From: Lapidilactobacillus dextrinicus DSM 20335
Lineage (GTDB): Bacteria > Bacillota > Bacilli > Lactobacillales > Lactobacillaceae
DNA length: 64,000 bases
Reading direction: 5' to 3'
NCBI RefSeq assembly: GCF_001436095.1
Contig: NZ_AYYK01000025.1
Location: forward strand, 32,224 to 96,223
Part shown: positions 33,696-45,767 of the stretch, piece by piece
Numbering within the stretch: position 1 is the first letter of the stretch
Layout: the number at the start of each line of letters is the position of its first letter
Program-made: the position numbers and the translations under genes
Notes under the pieces: model-generated
The model's input: the letters and a program-made list of their open reading frames with translations, nothing else
Told to the model about the DNA's origin: nothing
Databases searched by the model: none

Positions 33696-36302
33696 TTATT
33701 TTTTAGCAAAACTTGATTTAGGACCTTCATATTCATCCAAAATAATTTGCTTCATGTCTGCAATTAAAGGTTCTTTAGGGTTTGTAATTGTGCAGTTATC
33801 TTCGTAAGCTAATTCAGCTAAACGTTCTGCAGCACTTGTTACTTGTTCTTTAGTTACGCCTTGAGCTTTCAAGGACATTTTAATACCAACACTTTCAGCC
33901 AATTCAACAATTGCCTTAATTAAAGCATCAACTAATTCTTCAGTGGTGTTACCTTTCAAGCCAACGTAGCGTGCAATTTCAGCGTAATCTTCATCAGCAC
34001 GGAAGTAGTTGTACTTAGCCCATGGTTGACGTTTAGTTGGTACTAATGAGTTGTATTTAATAACGTGTGGCATCGTGATTGTAATAACACGGCCGTGAGG
34101 TAAATGATATTCGCCACCAAGTTTATGAGCAATAGAATGGTTAATACCTAACAAGGCATTAGCAAAAGCCATACCAGCCATTGTTGAAGCATCATGCATG
34201 TTAGCGCGAGCTTCTTTGTCACCTTCATAACTCTTCTTTAAGTTATCAAAGACTAATTTAGCTGCTTGTAAGCTTAAACCACGAGTATAGTGAGAAGCCA
34301 TTGTTGAAACAAAACTTTCAATTGCGTGGCATAAAACGTCTAAACCAGAGTCAGCAACAACAGTCTTAGGAACTGTTTCGATGAACTGAGCATCAACAAT
34401 TGCAACGTTTGGTGTTAATGCGTAATCAGCTAATGGGTACTTAATACCTGTTTCGCTATCTGTAATGACGGCAAATGGTGTTACTTCAGAACCAGTACCT
34501 GAAGTTGTTGGAATACATACTAACTTAACATCATCCATAGTTGGGAACTTGTAGGTCCGCTTACGAATATCCATGAATTTTTGCTTAGCGCCCCAGAATG
34601 AAGCATCTGGATGTGAGTAGAATAACCACATACCTTTAGCTGCATCCATAACTGAACCACCACCGATAGCAATGATCGTATCAGGTTTGAAGGAACGCAT
34701 TGCTTCAGCACCTTTATAAACTGTGTCTGAAGATGGATCAGGTTCAACATCAACGAAAGTTTGGAAAATAACTGGCTCTTGGCGGCGATTCAAAGTATCT
34801 TCTACTTTTTTGACATAGCCAAGTTTAGCCATACCTTGATCACCTACGATAAAAACCCGTTTTAAGCCTTCCATCTTTTCCAGATAGTTAACTGAGTTTT
34901 TTTCGAAGTAGATTTTAGAAGGCAACTTTACCCATTGCATGTTGTTACGACGCATTGCAACTGTCTTAATGTTTAATAAGTCAAATGCACCAACGTTATG
35001 TGAGACTGAGTTATGTCCGTAAGAACCACAACCCAATGTCATAGATGGGATCATATTGTTGTAAAGATCACCAATACCACCAAAAGTAGATGGTTGGTTA
35101 ACTAAAATCCGTGATGCATGCATCTTAGTACCAAAATCAATACTTAAATCTTCATCAGCAGTGTGAATAGCAGCAGAATGACCTTTACCACCTAATTCAA
35201 GCATCGCTTGGCAAAGTGCAAAACCATCTTTGTGATCTTTAGCTTTAACCATTGCCAAAACTGGGGATAATTTTTCACGTGATAGTGGAAATTCATCGCC
35301 AACACCATCAATTGGTGTAACCAAGACAACAGTGTCATTAGGTACAGTGATGCCAGCTAAACCGGCAATTTCGATTGCTGAATGACCAACAATTTTACCA
35401 TTAACGGCATGTTTAACAGGATCAATGACAACTTCAGTCAAGCGTTTAACTTCTTCTTCATTTGCCACATAGGCATGTTGTGCCTTTAATTCTGCTAAAA
35501 CATCGTTATAGATTTCATGGTCAACAATGATTGCTTGTTCAGAAGCACAAACCATACCGTTATCAAATGATTTAGAAACCAATGTATCATTAACGGCTTG
35601 TTTAATATTAGCTGTCTTTTCAATGTAAGAAGGTACGTTACCAGGTCCAACGCCTAAAGCAGGTTTACCAGTTGAGTAAGCAGCTTTAACCATGCCAGGG
35701 CCACCAGTTGCGATAACTGAAGCAACACCAGGGTGATTCATTAAAGTTTGTGTTGCTTCAATACTTGGTGTTGAAACATATGCTAAGGCGCCTTCAGGTA
35801 AGCCAGCTTCTTCAGCAGCAACCCGGATGCAATCTAAGGCAGCAGCAGAACATTTTTGAGCGGCTGGATGGAATGCAAAGATAATTGGATTACGAGTTTT
35901 AATTGCAATTAATGCGTTCATCATTGTTGTTGAAGTTGGGTTAGTTGTTGGTGTAACACCGGCTAAAACGCCAAGAGGTTCAGCAATTTTAACTAATTTG
36001 TGGTCTTCATCTTTTTCAATAACGCCAACAGTTTTATTGTTTTTAATTGAGTTCCAAATTTCTTCAGTTGCAAACATATTTTTAACGGCTTTGTCTTCAT
36101 AAACACCGCGGCCAGTTTCTTCAACGGCCATTTTAGCTAATTTCATATGATCATTTAAGCCAGCGATTGCCATTTGGTGCACAATGTGGTCGATTTGTTC
36201 TTGATTAAAGTCTTCTAAAATATCAAGCGCTTTATTCGCCTTTGCAACAAGTTCTTCGATCATCGTACTAACTTCGTTTGTCTTTGTTTCAGTCTTTGAC
36301 AT
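33696..36302 (-). CDS. adhE: Bifunctional acetaldehyde-CoA/alcohol dehydrogenase AdhE
   Basis: An 868-residue fusion. The N-terminal aldehyde dehydrogenase half has the catalytic Cys in DNGMVCASEQAIIVD; the C-terminal iron-dependent alcohol dehydrogenase half has GGGSVMDAAKGMWL and the metal-binding histidines in VLCHAIESF and GINHSIAHKLGGEYHLPHGR. It converts acetyl-CoA to ethanol with two NADH, regenerating NAD+ in fermentation, and forms spirosomes in other bacteria. The promoter carries a Rex operator. It follows yajC, but with its own promoter. GAGGAGG precedes the ATG. Confidence 0.97.
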   Translation of the reverse strand: MSKTETKTNEVSTMIEELVAKANKALDILEDFNQEQIDHIVHQMAIAGLNDHMKLAKMAVEETGRGVYEDKAVKNMFATEEIWNSIKNNKTVGVIEKDEDHKLVKIAEPLGVLAGVTPTTNPTSTTMMNALIAIKTRNPIIFAFHPAAQKCSAAALDCIRVAAEEAGLPEGALAYVSTPSIEATQTLMNHPGVASVIATGGPGMVKAAYSTGKPALGVGPGNVPSYIEKTANIKQAVNDTLVSKSFDNGMVCASEQAIIVDHEIYNDVLAELKAQHAYVANEEEVKRLTEVVIDPVKHAVNGKIVGHSAIEIAGLAGITVPNDTVVLVTPIDGVGDEFPLSREKLSPVLAMVKAKDHKDGFALCQAMLELGGKGHSAAIHTADEDLSIDFGTKMHASRILVNQPSTFGGIGDLYNNMIPSMTLGCGSYGHNSVSHNVGAFDLLNIKTVAMRRNNMQWVKLPSKIYFEKNSVNYLEKMEGLKRVFIVGDQGMAKLGYVKKVEDTLNRRQEPVIFQTFVDVEPDPSSDTVYKGAEAMRSFKPDTIIAIGGGSVMDAAKGMWLFYSHPDASFWGAKQKFMDIRKRTYKFPTMDDVKLVCIPTTSGTGSEVTPFAVITDSETGIKYPLADYALTPNVAIVDAQFIETVPKTVVADSGLDVLCHAIESFVSTMASHYTRGLSLQAAKLVFDNLKKSYEGDKEARANMHDASTMAGMAFANALLGINHSIAHKLGGEYHLPHGRVITITMPHVIKYNSLVPTKRQPWAKYNYFRADEDYAEIARYVGLKGNTTEELVDALIKAIVELAESVGIKMSLKAQGVTKEQVTSAAERLAELAYEDNCTITNPKEPLIADMKQIILDEYEGPKSSFAKK

Positions 36303-36320
36303 GGGTGAATCCTCCTCAGA

Positions 36321-36350
36321 ATTTCACAAATTAGTTATCCATTTCACAAA
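36321..36350 (-). promoter_or_regulatory. Two direct Rex half-site-like repeats in the adhE leader
   Basis: The 10-mer ATTTCACAAA occurs at 36321-36330 and again at 36341-36350, 20 bases apart. On the minus strand this reads TTTGTGAAAT, the left half of the Rex consensus TTGTGAAATATTTCACAA. Confidence 0.45.
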
Positions 36351-36354
36351 AATT

Positions 36355-36383
36355 ATATTACCCTATTTCATTTTGTTTGTAAA
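36355..36383 (-). promoter_or_regulatory. Promoter of adhE
   Basis: Minus strand TTTACA (plus 36378-36383), 17-base spacer, TAATAT (plus 36355-36360). Confidence 0.7.
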
Positions 36384-36392
36384 GGGTTTTCC

Positions 36393-36406
36393 GTGAATTA
36401 TTTCAC
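36393..36406 (-). promoter_or_regulatory. Rex operator upstream of adhE
   Basis: GTGAATTATTTCAC is an inverted repeat GTGAA-N4-TTCAC, the core of the Rex (NADH/NAD+ sensing repressor) box. It lies nine bases upstream of the -35 of adhE. adhE is a standard Rex target in Firmicutes. Confidence 0.75.
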
Positions 36407-36473
36407 CAATTTTTAAAATTATCGGCTAATCCCTACGCAAATCAACTGAAAAAGCCTATTTTTAGGCATAAAA

Positions 36474-36498
36474 AAATCCCAAAACAAGTTTGGGATTT
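36474..36498 (-). terminator. Intrinsic terminator of yajC
   Basis: AAATCCCAAA pairs with TTTGGGATTT; T-run on the minus strand. A second small hairpin GCCTA/TAGGC follows at 36454-36467. Confidence 0.85.
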
Positions 36499-36521
36499 AA
36501 TATACGAAATCAAAAAATTAA

Positions 36522-36938
36522 TTACTTAGTTTCTGAATCGTCACTATTTTCTTCGTGAGTATCAACAGTTGGTTCTTCTGTAACTGTTGTTTCTTCCTTT
36601 GCTACTGGTGCAGCAGGTGCTGCTGTAGCACCAACGCCAGGTTTAACGTCACGAATCGCTGTGCGGTTAAAAGTTAATAAGATACCATCAGCATCAATGA
36701 CAACTGTACCATCAGCAGCATTGATCGTGTCGATAACACCATGTAATCCGCCGATTGTTACAACAGCATCGCCTTTTTTCATGCCATCAAGCATGGTTTG
36801 ACGTTGAGTTTGTTGTTTCTTACCTGGGCGAATCATCGTAAAGTACATGATTGCAAACATAATTGCAATGATAATTAAAAATGAAAAGCTACCACCTGTT
36901 GGGTTTGCAGCTGCTGCTGCTAATAAAAGACTATTCAA
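36522..36938 (-). CDS. yajC: Sec translocon accessory protein YajC
   Basis: A 138-residue protein with one membrane segment (FSFLIIIAIMFAIMYFTMI, about residues 18-36), the conserved IRPGKKQQTQRQTMLDGMKKGD junction with a KOW-like domain and a Glu/Thr-rich acidic tail longer than usual. YajC associates with SecDF-type translocon components. The start is TTG at 36938 with GAGGTG upstream. It ends the ruv-queA-tgt cluster, as in most lactobacilli. Confidence 0.93.
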   Translation of the reverse strand: MNSLLLAAAAANPTGGSFSFLIIIAIMFAIMYFTMIRPGKKQQTQRQTMLDGMKKGDAVVTIGGLHGVIDTINAADGTVVIDADGILLTFNRTAIRDVKPGVGATAAPAAPVAKEETTVTEEPTVDTHEENSDDSETK

Positions 36939-37048
36939 TCCTTACACCTCGTTATTTTTTATGATGACTAATTATACTGTACCAAAGGCAGCCTTAAAGT
37001 TCCAGTGTTCACCAAAAATAGTTACGCCATTACGATCTTTATAGTTCT

Positions 37049-38191
<1,143 letters not shown>

Positions 38192-38203
38192 TTAATCATT
38201 CCT

Positions 38204-39235
38204 CTACTTAATGAACATTGCATCGCCAAAACTAAAGAAACGATACTTCTCGTCGATAGCATGTTGATAGGCATTTAAAATATTGTCGCGGCCAGTGAAC
38301 GAAGCAACTAACATGACCAAAGTTGATTTAGGTAAATGGAAGTTAGTAATGAAAGCATTAACCGCCTTCCATTCATAACCTGGTTTGATAAAGATATCAG
38401 TCCAGCCACTATCTTCTTTTAATTCACCATTAAATTTAGTAGCGACAGTTTCCAAAGTACGAATTGAAGTGGTCCCAGTTGCAATAATGCGACCGCCATT
38501 TTTACGAACTTCGTTTAACGTATCGGCTGCTTCTTGGCTGAATTGATAGAACTCGCTGTGCATTTTATGATCTTCAATATTATCTTCAGTTACTGGCCGG
38601 AAAGTCCCTAAGCCAACATGAAGGGTTAAGTAAACTAATTTAACACCTTTATCTTGAACTTTTTGTAATAATTTTTTAGTCCAGTGCAAGCCGGCAGTTG
38701 GTGCTGCAGCAGAACCTAATTCTTTTGAATAAACAGTTTGATAACGTTCAGGGTCATCTAGTTTTTCTTTAATGTATGGTGGTAAAGGCATTTCGCCAAG
38801 CTTTTCTAGAATTTCTAAGAAGATACCGTCATAATCAAATTTAATCATACGACCGCCATGTTCTAGTTCTTTAGTAACTGTTGCCGTTAATTCGCCATTA
38901 CCAAAAACAACTTTAGTACCAACATGGGCATGACGAGCTGGTTTCATCAATGTTTCCCATTCGTCGCCTTCTGTATTGCGTAATAATAAAACTTCTTCAT
39001 GACCACCAGTATCTGCCTTAACACCATAAATACGTGCAGGCATAACACGGCTATTATTCATAACCACTGCGTCACCAGGATTGAGTTGATCAATAATATC
39101 GTAGAAGTGCTTGTCTTCCATTGCGCCGGTTTGATGATCCAACACTAACATTCGTGAATTATCACGTTTAGCAATTGGGGTTTGGGCAATTAATTCTTGA
39201 GGTAAATCATAGTCAAAATCTTCAGTTGTAAGCAT
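38204..39235 (-). CDS. queA: S-adenosylmethionine:tRNA ribosyltransferase-isomerase
   Basis: A 343-residue enzyme that adds the epoxycyclopentanediol ring from the ribosyl part of SAM to preQ1-34 of tRNA, giving epoxyqueuosine. The start [20 protein letters not shown], the motif [13 protein letters not shown] and [19 protein letters not shown] are diagnostic. It sits between ruvB (14 bases) and tgt (12 bases) in one operon. No queG/queH gene is present in the window. Confidence 0.97.
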   Translation of the reverse strand: MLTTEDFDYDLPQELIAQTPIAKRDNSRMLVLDHQTGAMEDKHFYDIIDQLNPGDAVVMNNSRVMPARIYGVKADTGGHEEVLLLRNTEGDEWETLMKPARHAHVGTKVVFGNGELTATVTKELEHGGRMIKFDYDGIFLEILEKLGEMPLPPYIKEKLDDPERYQTVYSKELGSAAAPTAGLHWTKKLLQKVQDKGVKLVYLTLHVGLGTFRPVTEDNIEDHKMHSEFYQFSQEAADTLNEVRKNGGRIIATGTTSIRTLETVATKFNGELKEDSGWTDIFIKPGYEWKAVNAFITNFHLPKSTLVMLVASFTGRDNILNAYQHAIDEKYRFFSFGDAMFIK

Positions 39236-39249
39236 TACTTTTCCTCTTT

Positions 39250-40278
39250 TTATTTATTATTTTCTGGAAAGGGAATTCCCAAATGTTGATAAGCTTTAGG
39301 TGTGACCATGCGGCCGCGGCTAGTTCGTTTCAAAAAGCCATTCTGCAACAAGAACGGTTCATACATGGTTTCGACAGTCTCGACATCTTCACCAATATTG
39401 ACTGCAATTGTCTTTAAACCAACCGGACCACCGTTATACAAATTAATCATCATGGTTAATAAACGTCGGTCAACTTGATCTAATCCTGAACGATCGACAC
39501 GTAATTGTGTTAAGGCAGTTGCTGCAAGATCTTGATCAATCTCTTCTTGATGGGAAACTTCAGCAAAATCACGAATTCGTTTCAACAAACGATTCGCCAC
39601 TCGCGGCGTACCACGCGCTCTTAAGGCAACTTCTAGCGCAGCTTCTGGTGTAATTCGCGTTTGTAAAACATCCGCTGAGCGCAGAACAATCTCTTGTAAA
39701 TCGTGAGCGTCATAATAATTCAATGCCGCCAAAATACCAAAACGATCACGCAATGGCGCTGACAATAAACCAGCTCGCGTTGTTGCCCCAATTAATGTAA
39801 ATGGTGGCAATGGGAAATGAACCGGATGAGCAGTTGGTCCTTGACCAACAATAATATCGACATAAAAATCTTCCATCGCTGAATAGAGCGTTTCTTCCAC
39901 AGCGCGTGGTAAGCGATGAATTTCATCAATAAATAAGACATCACCGGCTTGTAATTCACTTAGTACCGATAATAAATCGCCAGCTTTTTCAATGGCGGGA
40001 CCAGAAGTTGTGCGCAGGTTAACCCCTAGTTCATTGGCAATGACCAAAGCCAAAGTGGTTTTACCAAGACCTGGTGGCCCGAATAATAAAGCATGATCCA
40101 TTGCTTCTTGACGCTGTTTAGCCGCCGCAATATAAATCTGCAACTCAGTTTTAATCTTGCTTTGACCAATATATTCAGCTAAATAATGAGGCCGTAGCGA
40201 TTTTTCAATCGCATTTTCAGAATCGTCAAGTGGTTCATCACTAATAATTCGCTCGTCTGGATTATTATAATCTGTCAT
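39250..40278 (-). CDS. ruvB: Holliday junction branch migration helicase RuvB
   Basis: A 342-residue AAA+ ATPase. Walker A is GPPGLGKTT, Walker B is [10 protein letters not shown], sensor 1 is [11 protein letters not shown], the arginine finger lies in [10 protein letters not shown] and the C-terminal winged helix ends TPKAYQHLG. With RuvA it drives branch migration of Holliday junctions. It is encoded 41 bases after ruvA, behind AGGAGGTGG. RuvC is absent in this group, where RecU does the cutting. Confidence 0.98.
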   Translation of the reverse strand: MTDYNNPDERIISDEPLDDSENAIEKSLRPHYLAEYIGQSKIKTELQIYIAAAKQRQEAMDHALLFGPPGLGKTTLALVIANELGVNLRTTSGPAIEKAGDLLSVLSELQAGDVLFIDEIHRLPRAVEETLYSAMEDFYVDIIVGQGPTAHPVHFPLPPFTLIGATTRAGLLSAPLRDRFGILAALNYYDAHDLQEIVLRSADVLQTRITPEAALEVALRARGTPRVANRLLKRIRDFAEVSHQEEIDQDLAATALTQLRVDRSGLDQVDRRLLTMMINLYNGGPVGLKTIAVNIGEDVETVETMYEPFLLQNGFLKRTSRGRMVTPKAYQHLGIPFPENNK

Positions 40279-40319
40279 CTTGCCACCTCCTTACTTGATT
40301 GATTAAAAAAACATTGTTA

Positions 40320-40919
40320 TTAATGACTTAATAATTTAAGACCAGCACGAACATATTCATCTGGCCCTTGCAGTGCTTGAGCTTTTAACTTATCTTTGAT
40401 TCGATCTAGTTCCTTATTAGAATAACCTAACGCGGCTAAAGCAGCTAAGCCATCGGCAAAGTCGGCATCCAGACCAAGTAAATCAGGTTGTTCACTTGTC
40501 CCGGTTTTGAGAACATCTTGATCAGCCACAGCAATTTTATCTTTAAGATCAAGAATAATTTGTTGCGCTGTTTTTTTACCAACACCGGGAAATTTAGTCA
40601 AGAACTTAACGTCACCATTGGCAATAGCTAATGTTAAGCCGTTTTGATCATTAGCCGCCAGGATTGCTAAAGCACTCTTGGGACCGATACCAGCTACACT
40701 CGTTAACTGATCGAACAAGTTCTTCTCAGCTTCATCAATAAAACCATAAAGTACTTGCTCAGTATCGCGAATAACTTGCTCAACATAAATTTTAGTAGAT
40801 TGTTCTACCTGATAGGCATACGGATTCCCCACTAGCAGTTTATAACCAATACCGTTAACTTCTAAGACGAGATATGTCGGTTTCACTACCGTTACAACGC
40901 CATTTAAATATTCGTACAT
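40320..40919 (-). CDS. ruvA: Holliday junction DNA-binding protein RuvA
   Basis: A 199-residue protein with an N-terminal OB fold (MYEYLNGVVTVVKPTYLVLE), a double helix-hairpin-helix domain (LTSVAGIGPKSALAIL, LTKFPGVGKKTAQQIILDLK) and a flexible linker to a C-terminal RuvB-binding domain (GLAALAALGYSNKELDRI). It recognises Holliday junctions as a tetramer. The open frame begins 13 codons earlier, but the ATG at 40919 has AAAGAGG upstream and gives the usual length. Confidence 0.97.
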   Translation of the reverse strand: MYEYLNGVVTVVKPTYLVLEVNGIGYKLLVGNPYAYQVEQSTKIYVEQVIRDTEQVLYGFIDEAEKNLFDQLTSVAGIGPKSALAILAANDQNGLTLAIANGDVKFLTKFPGVGKKTAQQIILDLKDKIAVADQDVLKTGTSEQPDLLGLDADFADGLAALAALGYSNKELDRIKDKLKAQALQGPDEYVRAGLKLLSH

Positions 40920-41071
40920 TTCTAACCTCTTTCTAGAACCTAACAAAAATTCTAACACAAAACAACTGTTCGTGTGAACCGTCTTTTACAGTAGCTTAAC
41001 CAGCTAAAAATTAATGATGAGTTCATCAAGTCAATTTAACTATTAATTGGTCGCTTAATTCTTGTTAAACT

Positions 41072-43084
41072 TTATTCGCCATCCCAATGTTGATGCGGAT
41101 CTTGAATCCGTTTAAACATTTTGCCTAAATCTTGATCACTAAAATGAACTAACACAGGCCGACCGTGCGGACAATTAAATGGATTTTCAGCTTGAGCTAA
41201 ATCTCGTAATAATTGTTTTGCTTGAGTTGGTTCCAAATGATGGTTAGCTTTAATCGAACGTTTACAGCTCATCATAATCGCCGTTTTTTCTCGGAATTTA
41301 GCAACAGAAATATTGCCATCAGCTAAGAAGTAATCAATCATTTCAGCGATCGTTGCTTCTTCTTGTCCTGCAACAAACCAAGTTGGATGAGTATGCACAA
41401 TAAAACTATTTTCACCGAAAATTTCAAGTTGAATGCCCACATTACTTAGCAAATCAAGATGCGCTTTAATACGTACAAAGTCCGCCGCAGAATAATTCAA
41501 AACAATTGGCACTAATAAGTTTTGCTGATCTTGCGAAACTTTACCAATCTCAACACGGTAATATTCATACTTAACTCGTTCTTGCGCTGCATGTTGATCT
41601 AAAATATAAAAACCGTCGGCACTTTCAGCAATTAAAAAGGTACCGTGAATCTGACCAATATAATTTAAATCTGGAAACCGCTGTTCCGTTGTTTTTTCAT
41701 TTGGTAGTAATTCAGTTTCGTTGAGTGGTTCTGTTTGCTGTGAAAAAGCACGTGGTTGCGGATCATTTGCCAACCAATCATCCCAACTCGCCAATTGATC
41801 AGGATCTTTAAAAATTGACTGATCCGTATTCACTTGGGGAATAGGTTCCCAATTAGTAGCCTGTTGAGTTGCTTGAGTTGAGGGAACCACTGAATTCTGC
41901 AATGCTTTTCCAAAAGCTGATTTAGGTTTTGGTGTTATTGAATTTGTTTGGTACTGAGGCAACGTTTCAGCAACATGGTCGCGTTGTTGATATTGTTGTC
42001 GTTGTGGTGAGCTAGCTTGTTCCAAATCGTTTTGTAGTTGGTCCAGGTCAACTGTTGTCCGATGACTCTGCAAATTCTTCATGGCGTCGGGAATTAAATT
42101 CTCTTTTCCTAACGTTTCACGAACAATCTTGGTTAATAACTTCGTTAATTCTGGTTCCTTACTTAATCGCACCTCACGTTTAGTCGGATGAACGTTGACA
42201 TCGACAAGTAGTGGATCCATTTTAATGTTAATAACGGCCACTGGATAACGACCAACCATTAATTTTGAACCATAACCTTCAATTAACGCTTTGTTTAATT
42301 GAAAATTCTTAATATACCGACCATTAATGAGAAACGACAAATAATTCTTGCTAGCCCGCGTTACCGCTGGTCGGGAAATATAACCCTCAATTTCAAAATC
42401 TAAGTCGGCACCCTTAATGGCGACTAATTCACGTGCCACACTTAACCCATAAATTCCTGCGATCGTTTGCTGTAATTTGCCATTGCCAGCGGTACTTAAC
42501 ATTTGATTGCCATCATTGACCAACGTTAAAGCAACTTCAGGATAACTCAGAGCAATTCGATTAACGACATCTGCAATATGAGAAAGTTCTGTTGCAACCG
42601 ACTTCAAGTACTTCAAACGGGCTGGCGTATTATAAAACAAATCACGAACAGTAATGGTTGTCCCTTGAGGATGACTAGCCAGATGAATTTCTGATTCACC
42701 AGCAGAAACAACCATTTCACGACCACTTTCTGGTTGACCGGTGCTCGTCTTTAAAGTTACATGGGCAACAGCGGCGATACTAGCCAAAGCCTCACCACGA
42801 AATCCTAAAGAATGAACCCGAAAAAGATCTTCACGTGAAGCAATCTTACTGGTTGTATGACGCAAAAAGGCAATCTCTAAATCATCTGGTGCAAAACCGG
42901 AGCCATTATCAATAACTTGAATCTCAGTTAATCCAGAATCTTTGAGAAAAACTTGAATTTTTGTCGCACCAGCATCAACTGCATTCTCGACTAATTCCTT
43001 AACCACAGAGGCAGGTCGTTCAATCACTTCCCCAGCTGCGATCTGGTTACTTAGTAGTTCAGATAATTGATGAATTTTTCCCAT
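41072..43084 (-). CDS. mutL: DNA mismatch repair protein MutL
   Basis: A 670-residue GHKL ATPase. The N-terminus has LVENAVDAGATKI, DNGSGF and HTTSKI; a Gln/Pro-rich linker (about residues 340-470) leads to the C-terminal dimerisation/endonuclease domain. The metal-binding endonuclease motif DQHA-x2-E-x4-E is present (DQHAAQERVKYE), with SCKRSIKAN and CPHGRP, so this MutL should nick DNA itself, consistent with no MutH in Gram-positives. It follows mutS by 54 bases. Confidence 0.97.
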   Translation of the reverse strand: MGKIHQLSELLSNQIAAGEVIERPASVVKELVENAVDAGATKIQVFLKDSGLTEIQVIDNGSGFAPDDLEIAFLRHTTSKIASREDLFRVHSLGFRGEALASIAAVAHVTLKTSTGQPESGREMVVSAGESEIHLASHPQGTTITVRDLFYNTPARLKYLKSVATELSHIADVVNRIALSYPEVALTLVNDGNQMLSTAGNGKLQQTIAGIYGLSVARELVAIKGADLDFEIEGYISRPAVTRASKNYLSFLINGRYIKNFQLNKALIEGYGSKLMVGRYPVAVINIKMDPLLVDVNVHPTKREVRLSKEPELTKLLTKIVRETLGKENLIPDAMKNLQSHRTTVDLDQLQNDLEQASSPQRQQYQQRDHVAETLPQYQTNSITPKPKSAFGKALQNSVVPSTQATQQATNWEPIPQVNTDQSIFKDPDQLASWDDWLANDPQPRAFSQQTEPLNETELLPNEKTTEQRFPDLNYIGQIHGTFLIAESADGFYILDQHAAQERVKYEYYRVEIGKVSQDQQNLLVPIVLNYSAADFVRIKAHLDLLSNVGIQLEIFGENSFIVHTHPTWFVAGQEEATIAEMIDYFLADGNISVAKFREKTAIMMSCKRSIKANHHLEPTQAKQLLRDLAQAENPFNCPHGRPVLVHFSDQDLGKMFKRIQDPHQHWDGE

Positions 43085-43138
43085 TGACCGTGCCTCCCTT
43101 TTCCCTTGCGTCTTCAGTTAATTAAAATCAATAATTCA

Positions 43139-45754
43139 TTAATGGTTCTGTTGATTAAGTTCTTGTTGCCATTGGTTAATTAAATTCATGGCTTCAATTG
43201 GTGTAGCTTGCATTAAATTGGTGTTTTTAATTTCCGCTAACAACGCACTAACTTCTGGAGACATCGCCTCAGCTTGCGTTGTTTGTTTTGGTTCTATTTT
43301 TGGCTCAGGTTCTTCAGCAATTCTAAATAACGGCAATTGTTCTGGCGTTGGTAAATCGTTAACCAAATCACTGCCTTCAGCTTCTAAGACTGATAACACT
43401 TGAGCTGCATGCTGTGTAACATCATTAGGTAAACCAGCTAATTTCGCAACGTGGATCCCGTAGGACTTATCCGCCGGGCCAGCTAATACTTGATGTAAGA
43501 AGATTAACTTACCATTTTCTTCAGTAGCACCAACGTGAACATTACGTAACTTGGGAAGTCGCTCTGCTAATTGTGTTAATTCATGATAATGCGTTGAAAA
43601 TAAAGTCTTAGCACCTAAATGATCATGAATATACTCAATAATAGCGTCAGCTAAGGCAATCCCATCATAAGTTGCGGTACCTCGACCCAATTCATCAAAT
43701 AATAGCAAACTATGCCGGGTGCCGTGCAACAATGCATCGTTAGCTTCCTTCATTTCTACCATAAAAGTACTCTCACCAGAAATTAAATCATCGGCAGCAC
43801 CAATCCGCGTGAAAATTTGGTCAAAAATAGGTAACTGAGCTCGATCAGCTGGCACAAAGCAACCGACTTGGGCCATAATCACAATCAAGCCTAATTGACG
43901 CATGTAGGTACTTTTACCAGACATGTTCGGACCAGTAATCAACAAAATATCCGTGTCCTTTTTCATTTCCACGGAATTAGGAATAAATTCATTAGCTGCC
44001 AAAACTTGCTCAACAACTGGATGGCGACCATTAATGATCTCAACATCTTGCTGCTTCGTTGATAATTCCGGTCGAACATAATGATTGTTCTCGCTGACAA
44101 CTGCAAAACCTTGCAAAACATCTAAAGCTGCAATTTGTTTAGCTAATGCTTGAATACGTTCAGTTTGGGCTTTGATTTGTTCACGAACCGTTGTAAAAAG
44201 TTGATATTCCAACTCTGTTGATTTTTCTTTAGCCTGTAAAATTAAGGCCTCGTGATCCTTTAATTCTGGCGTAATATAACGTTCCGCATTCGTTAGCGTT
44301 TGTTTACGTTGATAACGATCAGTTGGTACGTTCTTTTTGTTAGCATTGGTTACTTCAATGTAATAACCGAACACTCGAGTATAGCCAACTTTTAGTGTGG
44401 AAATACCTGTCTTTTTCCGTTCTTCTGCTTCTAGTTGCACTAAGAAGTTTTGACCATTGTTAACCGCATCGCGATACTCATCAAGTTGCTGGTTAAAACC
44501 ATCGTTGATGATGTTACCTTCAGTTGTTGAGATTGGTGCATCTTCACTAATAGCCCGTTGAATCAAATCACGAATATCGGCTAAATCATCCAAGGACGTG
44601 CCTAATTTCTGTAACGTTGGCTCAGGTAATTGTTGCAAAACTTCTTTAATTGTCGGAATTTGTTTTAAAGAGTTAGCCAATTGAATAAGATCACGACCAT
44701 TAGCGCTCCCAAAAGCAATGCGGCCAGCTAAACGTTCCAAATCATAAACCTTCTGCAAAGCTTGTTGTAAAGTCGCCCGTTCAAAATAATGATCAATTAA
44801 CGTGGCTACAATTTCTTGGCGTTGTTGTAACAATTTAGCATTTAATAGTGGTCGATTTAGCCATTGCTTTAATAAGCGACCACCCATTGCTGTCTTGGTT
44901 TTATCTAACAACCAAAGCAAAGTACCTTCGCGCTTGCTGGTTCGCAACGATTCGAATAATTCCAGATTAGCTTTCGCACTATGATTTAAGCGTAAGTATT
45001 GATCGATTTCATATGACTCTGCTTGTTGTAAATGGCTAAGGGTGCGTTTTTGCGTTTCTAACAAATAACTAATTAGAATTTTTAAGGCTGCTTGTTCACC
45101 TTGCTTAGTCAATTTTTGATTAACAAAGTTAAATTCGCTAGACTCTTGCAACACTTTATCGTGAGAAATCATCATGCCTAGCGATTGCAATTGCTGTTGT
45201 TCTTGTTCAGAAATATTAGCATCGACAACGACTTCTTTAGTATTGAGATTTAATAACTCATTAATGACTTCGTTAAACGTATGCAAAGTAGTGGTCCGCA
45301 CTTCACCAGTTGTTAAATCTGAATAAGCCAAGCCATAAAGCTCGTCAATTAGCGTTAAGGCTGTTAAATAGTTGTTTTGTTTAGCAGTACTAGCATTTTG
45401 ATCCATCATCGTACCCGGTGTGATTAATTGAATCACTTCTCGTTTAACCATACCTTGAGCCTGCTTAGGATCTTCAACTTGCTCACAAATCGCGACTTTA
45501 TAACCCTTATCAATTAAAATATCGATATAGTTTTGAGCAGCATGATGTGGCACACCACACATCGGAATCGGATCTTTGGCACTTTTGTTGCGGGCGGTTA
45601 AAGTTAATTCCAACAATTGTGAGCCTTTAATGGCATCCTCATCAAATAATTCGTAAAAATCACCAATTCGATAAAACAAAAAAGCATCCTGGTAATCTTT
45701 TTTGATTGCCCAGTATTGCTGCATCATTGGTGTATCTTTAGTTGTTTGTGGCAT
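43139..45754 (-). CDS. mutS: DNA mismatch repair protein MutS
   Basis: An 871-residue mismatch-recognition ATPase. The N-terminal mismatch-binding Phe-x-Glu is in RIGDFYELF, Walker A is [13 protein letters not shown], and the signature [12 protein letters not shown] and [10 protein letters not shown] follow. A variable, acidic linker precedes the C-terminal dimerisation helix. It is co-transcribed with mutL and ymdB (13 bases upstream). Confidence 0.98.
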   Translation of the reverse strand: MPQTTKDTPMMQQYWAIKKDYQDAFLFYRIGDFYELFDEDAIKGSQLLELTLTARNKSAKDPIPMCGVPHHAAQNYIDILIDKGYKVAICEQVEDPKQAQGMVKREVIQLITPGTMMDQNASTAKQNNYLTALTLIDELYGLAYSDLTTGEVRTTTLHTFNEVINELLNLNTKEVVVDANISEQEQQQLQSLGMMISHDKVLQESSEFNFVNQKLTKQGEQAALKILISYLLETQKRTLSHLQQAESYEIDQYLRLNHSAKANLELFESLRTSKREGTLLWLLDKTKTAMGGRLLKQWLNRPLLNAKLLQQRQEIVATLIDHYFERATLQQALQKVYDLERLAGRIAFGSANGRDLIQLANSLKQIPTIKEVLQQLPEPTLQKLGTSLDDLADIRDLIQRAISEDAPISTTEGNIINDGFNQQLDEYRDAVNNGQNFLVQLEAEERKKTGISTLKVGYTRVFGYYIEVTNANKKNVPTDRYQRKQTLTNAERYITPELKDHEALILQAKEKSTELEYQLFTTVREQIKAQTERIQALAKQIAALDVLQGFAVVSENNHYVRPELSTKQQDVEIINGRHPVVEQVLAANEFIPNSVEMKKDTDILLITGPNMSGKSTYMRQLGLIVIMAQVGCFVPADRAQLPIFDQIFTRIGAADDLISGESTFMVEMKEANDALLHGTRHSLLLFDELGRGTATYDGIALADAIIEYIHDHLGAKTLFSTHYHELTQLAERLPKLRNVHVGATEENGKLIFLHQVLAGPADKSYGIHVAKLAGLPNDVTQHAAQVLSVLEAEGSDLVNDLPTPEQLPLFRIAEEPEPKIEPKQTTQAEAMSPEVSALLAEIKNTNLMQATPIEAMNLINQWQQELNQQNH

Positions 45755-45767
45755 ATTGTAACGACTC

